Origin: Rhodoplanes sp963724735
Lineage (GTDB): Bacteria; Pseudomonadota; Alphaproteobacteria; Rhizobiales; Xanthobacteraceae
Direction of reading: 5' to 3'
NCBI GenBank assembly: GCA_963724735.1
Contig: CAVRVX010000010.1
Coordinates: forward strand, 108,159 to 172,158
Length of the DNA stretch: 64,000 nucleotides
Shown here: positions 60,720 through 64,000 of the stretch, piece after piece
Layout of the letters: each line of letters opens with the position of its first letter
Numbering within the stretch: the stretch's first letter is position 1
The notes under the pieces: model-generated
The model's input: only the letters and a program-made list of their open reading frames with translations
Databases searched by the model: none
What the model was told of the DNA's origin: nothing
Translations under genes and position numbers: made by a program

Positions 60720-62768
60720 CTAGCCCATGTTTGACACTTTGGAGAGGGTTGGCTGACGGAAGTGATTGAAGTTGCTTGGGTGAGTGGCGCACATTTGCAG
60801 ATTTGTAGGGACAGGTATTTGTCGAATGTATCGCTGAGTATGATTGCGAATCGCGATAATCTTGCGTAGAGTTGCAGGGACATGTTCTCCCGCTTGTCCC
60901 GGCGATTGGACCATGTTTCTGCGCTTGGTCAGAGCGACCGTCAGCAAGGGCGTCAAACGCGAATACGTACGCGTGGTCGAAGCCTATCGCGACGCCAGCG
61001 GCAAGACCCGTCACCACACGATCATCAATCTCGGCCGCCGGGATTTGTTGGCGAGGCATCTTGATCTCGACAAGCTTGCCCGTCTGCTGCACGGCGATGC
61101 GCGGGCTGATCGAGCCGTGCGCCGCGCGGGCGTTGCCGCCATCGGGGCGTGGGATTGGGGGCCGGTCTTGGCGGTACGTCAGCTCTGGAATGAGCTCGGT
61201 CTTGATCATGTGGTGGCGCAAGGAGGCGGGCGCGGACGCGGCGATGGCGTCTCGCTCAGCGAGCGGGCACTGGTGCTGGTTGCCAATCGCCTGGCGAGCC
61301 CCGGTAGCGAGCATGCGTTGGCGCAGTGGCTGGAGACCGACTTTGTCTGTGATCGTCATGGCCGGCGTTGGATCGCGGCGTGGCGTGACGAAGCGGAACG
61401 CAAGGCCAGCCGGACACCGCGCGTGCGCGTGGCGGGGCGGCAATTGCAGCAGTGGTATCGCACGCTCGACCAGTTGCTCGAGTGCAAGGCGCAAATCGAG
61501 CACGCGCTTTATCTGCGGCTGCGCGACTTGTTCTCATTGCAGGTCGACATGGTGTTCTACGATCTGACCTCAACCTATTTCGAGGGCAAGGGACCGCCTG
61601 AGATCGGCGCCAACGGCCACAGCCGCGACGGCAAGCCGCGCAACCCGCAGGTGCTCGTGGGTTTGGTCATGGTCGACGGTTGGCCGATCGCGCATCATGT
61701 ATTCGCCGGCAATCGGCGCGATGCCAAGACGGTCTCCGACGTCGTGATTGATCTGGAGCAACGCTTCGGGCTCAAGCGCATCGTGTTTGTTGGCGACCGT
61801 GGCATGGTGACGAGCCAGAATCTCGATGATCTGCGTGGCGGCGGTCATGGCTACATTGTCGGCCGCAATCGCCGGCGCAGCGGCGAGGTGTTCGATTATA
61901 TCCAAAGCGCGACCGGACCCTTCATCGAATGCCCGGTCGGTATCACGGCCCGCGAGAAGTCACCGCCGCCCAAGACGCTGGTTCAGGAGGTGACCTCGAA
62001 CGAGCCGGGCGTGCGGGTATTCGTCGTACACTCCGAAGAGCGCCTGGCGTTCGAGCGCACCCAACGCGTCAAGGCCATGAACCGCGTGCGCACGAGACTG
62101 GAAAAGCTGGAGCGGCGTGTCGCCAACGGCAAGCTCAAAGCTGCCGAGAAGATCGGCGCGGCCGCTGCCAAGATCCTCGCTCGCAATCATGGCCACCGCT
62201 ATTACGGCTGGTCCTATGCCGACGGCGTCTTTCGCTTCTTCGAGCATCCCGTCCACTTCACCCGCGAGCAGGCTTACGAAGGCAAATACGTCATCCAGAC
62301 CGAGGAGCCCAATCTGTCGGCGGTCGACGCAGTGCGTCTTTACAAGGAGCTCTCGGAGGTCGAACGCGCCTTCGCCAATCTCAAAGACGTCCTCGACATG
62401 CGGCCGATCTATCATCGCACCGACGAGCGCGTGCAGGCTCATATCTTCGTCGCCGCACTGGCCTTCCTGCTCCACCGCGCGATCGAAAAGAAGCTCAAGA
62501 CCGCACGCCTCGATCTCTCCGCCACCGAAGCATTGACCGCCCTCAAGTCCGTGCGTGTGGTCGACATCGATCTCGGCGATGGCACCACCAAGCGCTCGGT
62601 CACCCGCGGCACTCAGCGCGCCGCCGCAGTGCTGCGCGCCCTCGGCATCACCGACCTCGATCCGCCGAACCCGCCACAACCAGGCCAGACCATCGTGTAG
62701 TGACAAACCGCGATAGCCACCCTAGAAAAATCAATCGGTTACACGTCAATTAGTCAAACATGGGCTAG
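60720..62768 (+). mobile_element. IS1634-family insertion sequence (about 2.05 kb)
   Basis: Bounded by a perfect 16-bp inverted repeat: CTAGCCCATGTTTGAC at 60720-60735 and its complement at 62753-62768. One long transposase gene fills it. No target duplication is visible at the edges, so a later rearrangement or an imprecise edge is possible. Confidence 0.88.
60913..62700 (+). CDS. IS1634-family transposase
   Basis: 595 residues from ATG at 60913. N-terminal domain with EYVRVVEAYRDASGKTRHH, then a long insertion-bearing DDE core: MVFYDLTSTYFEG, VFVGDRGMVTSQNLDD and, near the C-terminus, SEVERAFANLKDVLDMRPI with the catalytic Glu; ends RALGITDL. Intact, so the element may be active. Confidence 0.92.
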   Translation: MFLRLVRATVSKGVKREYVRVVEAYRDASGKTRHHTIINLGRRDLLARHLDLDKLARLLHGDARADRAVRRAGVAAIGAWDWGPVLAVRQLWNELGLDHVVAQGGGRGRGDGVSLSERALVLVANRLASPGSEHALAQWLETDFVCDRHGRRWIAAWRDEAERKASRTPRVRVAGRQLQQWYRTLDQLLECKAQIEHALYLRLRDLFSLQVDMVFYDLTSTYFEGKGPPEIGANGHSRDGKPRNPQVLVGLVMVDGWPIAHHVFAGNRRDAKTVSDVVIDLEQRFGLKRIVFVGDRGMVTSQNLDDLRGGGHGYIVGRNRRRSGEVFDYIQSATGPFIECPVGITAREKSPPPKTLVQEVTSNEPGVRVFVVHSEERLAFERTQRVKAMNRVRTRLEKLERRVANGKLKAAEKIGAAAAKILARNHGHRYYGWSYADGVFRFFEHPVHFTREQAYEGKYVIQTEEPNLSAVDAVRLYKELSEVERAFANLKDVLDMRPIYHRTDERVQAHIFVAALAFLLHRAIEKKLKTARLDLSATEALTALKSVRVVDIDLGDGTTKRSVTRGTQRAAAVLRALGITDLDPPNPPQPGQTIV

Positions 62769-62855
62769 AATCCGCACCGCTGGCCTGGGCGAGCGGATGC
62801 AGCCCTGCCGCGGGTCGAACGACCCCCGACCTCCAGCCGTTCGCCATGTATGGCG

Positions 62856-63663
62856 TCACCGTGGGCGAGTCATTCCCGAGTCTGCGCTTTTTAGGCCAAG
62901 GCTACGGGCGTTCTCGGAGACGGCTCGTTTTACCTGGTCGGTGGCACCGTCGGGAAACTCTGCGGCGATGGCGACCGTGATATTCACCGTGGCGTTGGGA
63001 TCGGAAGAAAGCACAGTAATGATCTCCTCCGCGAGTTGGACTAACCGCATCTTGGCAGTAGCTGATGGAACGTCTGCCATGCCGTGGAAGGATCGCATCT
63101 TCGCCTGCGGACCTACCGCGTGCCCGAGCCACCGGGGCTCGGTCCAGGATGTGGAAGCTCAGCACCGCCGCCGGTTGGTTCACCCGGCTTGCTTTGGCTC
63201 GCCTCGTAGCGCTTAGCCGCTTCCGGTTCGATTAACAGCAGAGTGTCATCGAACTGGACGCTGGCATCGCCAAATTGAAACCCGTGAAATTTTTCGCCGC
63301 TCTGCCCATAAGCGGTGCCAAAAAAATCCCGGCTTTTCGCACCGGTCTGAATTGCATGTGCAAGCACGTCGCGGTCCTTCAACCGTGGAGGTAGCGCAGC
63401 GTGTCCTCCCAGAAGGCCATTGCTTTGGCACTGGGTTGTCCTTCCTTCCAATAAAGTTCTTTGAGTTTCGTGCGTAGATGGATCGGTGACCAAGTCGTGA
63501 TGACTAGCTCATTGTCAACGCAGGCGCGTTCGATCTCGCTGCTGACCGAACCACCCGTTGTATTAAGCGGGAATGCCTCGACCGACGGTCGCGGCTCGGT
63601 TGGTGTCTCCTGGACCGGGCACAGTAGCCACCGATAGCATTCGCGAGCGGCTCGGGGCAGAAC
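62856..63663 (-). pseudogene. DUF499-type ATPase C-terminal remnant (defence-associated family)
   Basis: Frames join into one C-terminal region on the reverse strand: ECYRWLLCPVQETPTEPR then IERACVDNELVITTWSPIH, KELYWKEGQPSAKAMAFWE, and after a shift near 63385 LKDRDVLAHAIQTG, FFGTAYGQSGEKF and LLLIEPEAAKRYE. After another shift come MRLVQLAEEIITVLSS and VKRAVSENARSLGL. This order is that of DUF499 P-loop proteins such as BREX/Pgl-type PglY/BrxC relatives. The ATPase half is gone, cut off by the IS630 fragment at the right. Confidence 0.55.
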
Positions 63664-64000
63664 GCCTTCAACGCGCAGGGGCCGGAAAGGCTAATCAACA
63701 TTCCCTCGCCGGGCGCGCCGGCCAAGCTCACGGCTGAGCACAAGGCTTTTCTCGCCCAGGTCGTGGAGGAAGGCCCGGTTCCTGCGATCCATGGCGTGGT
63801 GCGCTGGCGGGCTTGCGACCTGATCATGCGGCTGCATGAGGAGTTCGGGCTCTCGGTGTCGGACGACACGATCTACCGCGCCCTGCACAAGCTCGGCTTC
63901 TCGCATCTGAGCGCGCGGCCGCAGGCCTACAAGCAGGACCCGGAGGCGATCGAGGCGTTCAAAAAAACTTCGCCGCGCGCGTCGCGGACATCCGCCAGAA
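63664..64000 (+). mobile_element. IS630-family transposase fragment (left-truncated, runs off window)
   Basis: Reads FNAQGPERLINIPSPGAPAKL, TAEHKAFLAQVVEEGPVPA, VVRWRACDLIMRLHEEFGLS and DDTIYRALHKLGFSHLSARP, the linker and second DNA-binding part of an IS630 transposase. The N-terminal helix-turn-helix is absent. At 63961-63967 an A7 run precedes a frame change (KK to NFAARVADIRQ), the same position as in the copy at 6018. The catalytic part lies beyond the window. Confidence 0.8.

Overview
This is GC-rich DNA from an alphaproteobacterium, most likely Hyphomicrobiales (Bradyrhizobium, Rhodopseudomonas or Pseudolabrys type). The evidence is the gene order amtB-glnK, glmU-glmS, nagZ-scpA-scpB-tatA-tatB-tatC-serS-surE-pcm-nlpD, a Bradyrhizobium-style ndv beta-(1,3)/(1,6)-glucan locus, and an LplT-Aas fusion. 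This is judged from recognised protein families only; no search was run.

Layout. 1-17160 is mainly core: amtB (partial) and glnK on the minus strand, recG, a secreted hydrolase with a DUF502 protein, a decayed IS630 copy, glmS-glmU, the ndv-like locus and an M20 amidohydrolase. A tRNA-Lys at 17162 opens an accessory stretch to about 29940. It holds a hydrolase remnant, a Gly/Cys-rich small protein followed by a DUF2268 metalloprotease, two near-identical IS481-family elements in opposite orientation (each with a 7-bp target duplication), secreted SH3-like and lipocalin-like genes, a DUF4062-TPR gene broken by frameshifts and by one IS481 copy, and a tyrosine integrase beside the 3' part of a tRNA-Thr (an att scar). 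29950-33000 holds small secreted proteins, a ferredoxin/ferritin pair separated by a frameshift, and a zinc-ribbon protein.

33377-55480 is core again: LplT-Aas fusion, CutA, NAD kinase, MaoC hydratase with a CitE-like lyase, a DUF815 ATPase, then nlpD-pcm-surE-serS-tatCBA-scpBA-nagZ on the minus strand, followed by a BtuF-like protein, an oxidoreductase, a Bug-family binding protein and an EEP-family hydrolase. 55779-59148 is a compact radical-SAM peptide cluster: a short precursor ending Trp-Arg-Asn-Arg, a GrrM-like rSAM/SPASM enzyme, and a membrane protein decayed in its second half. AdhC and tRNA-Arg follow, then an IS1634-family element, a DUF499 ATPase remnant (defence-type) and a truncated IS630 copy at the right edge.

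The two candidate peptide systems are the Gly/Cys-rich protein plus HExxH protease (18441-19652) and the putative triceptide operon (55779-59148). Single-base frameshifts cluster in accessory genes, while the long core genes are intact. That pattern fits real gene decay better than random sequencing error.
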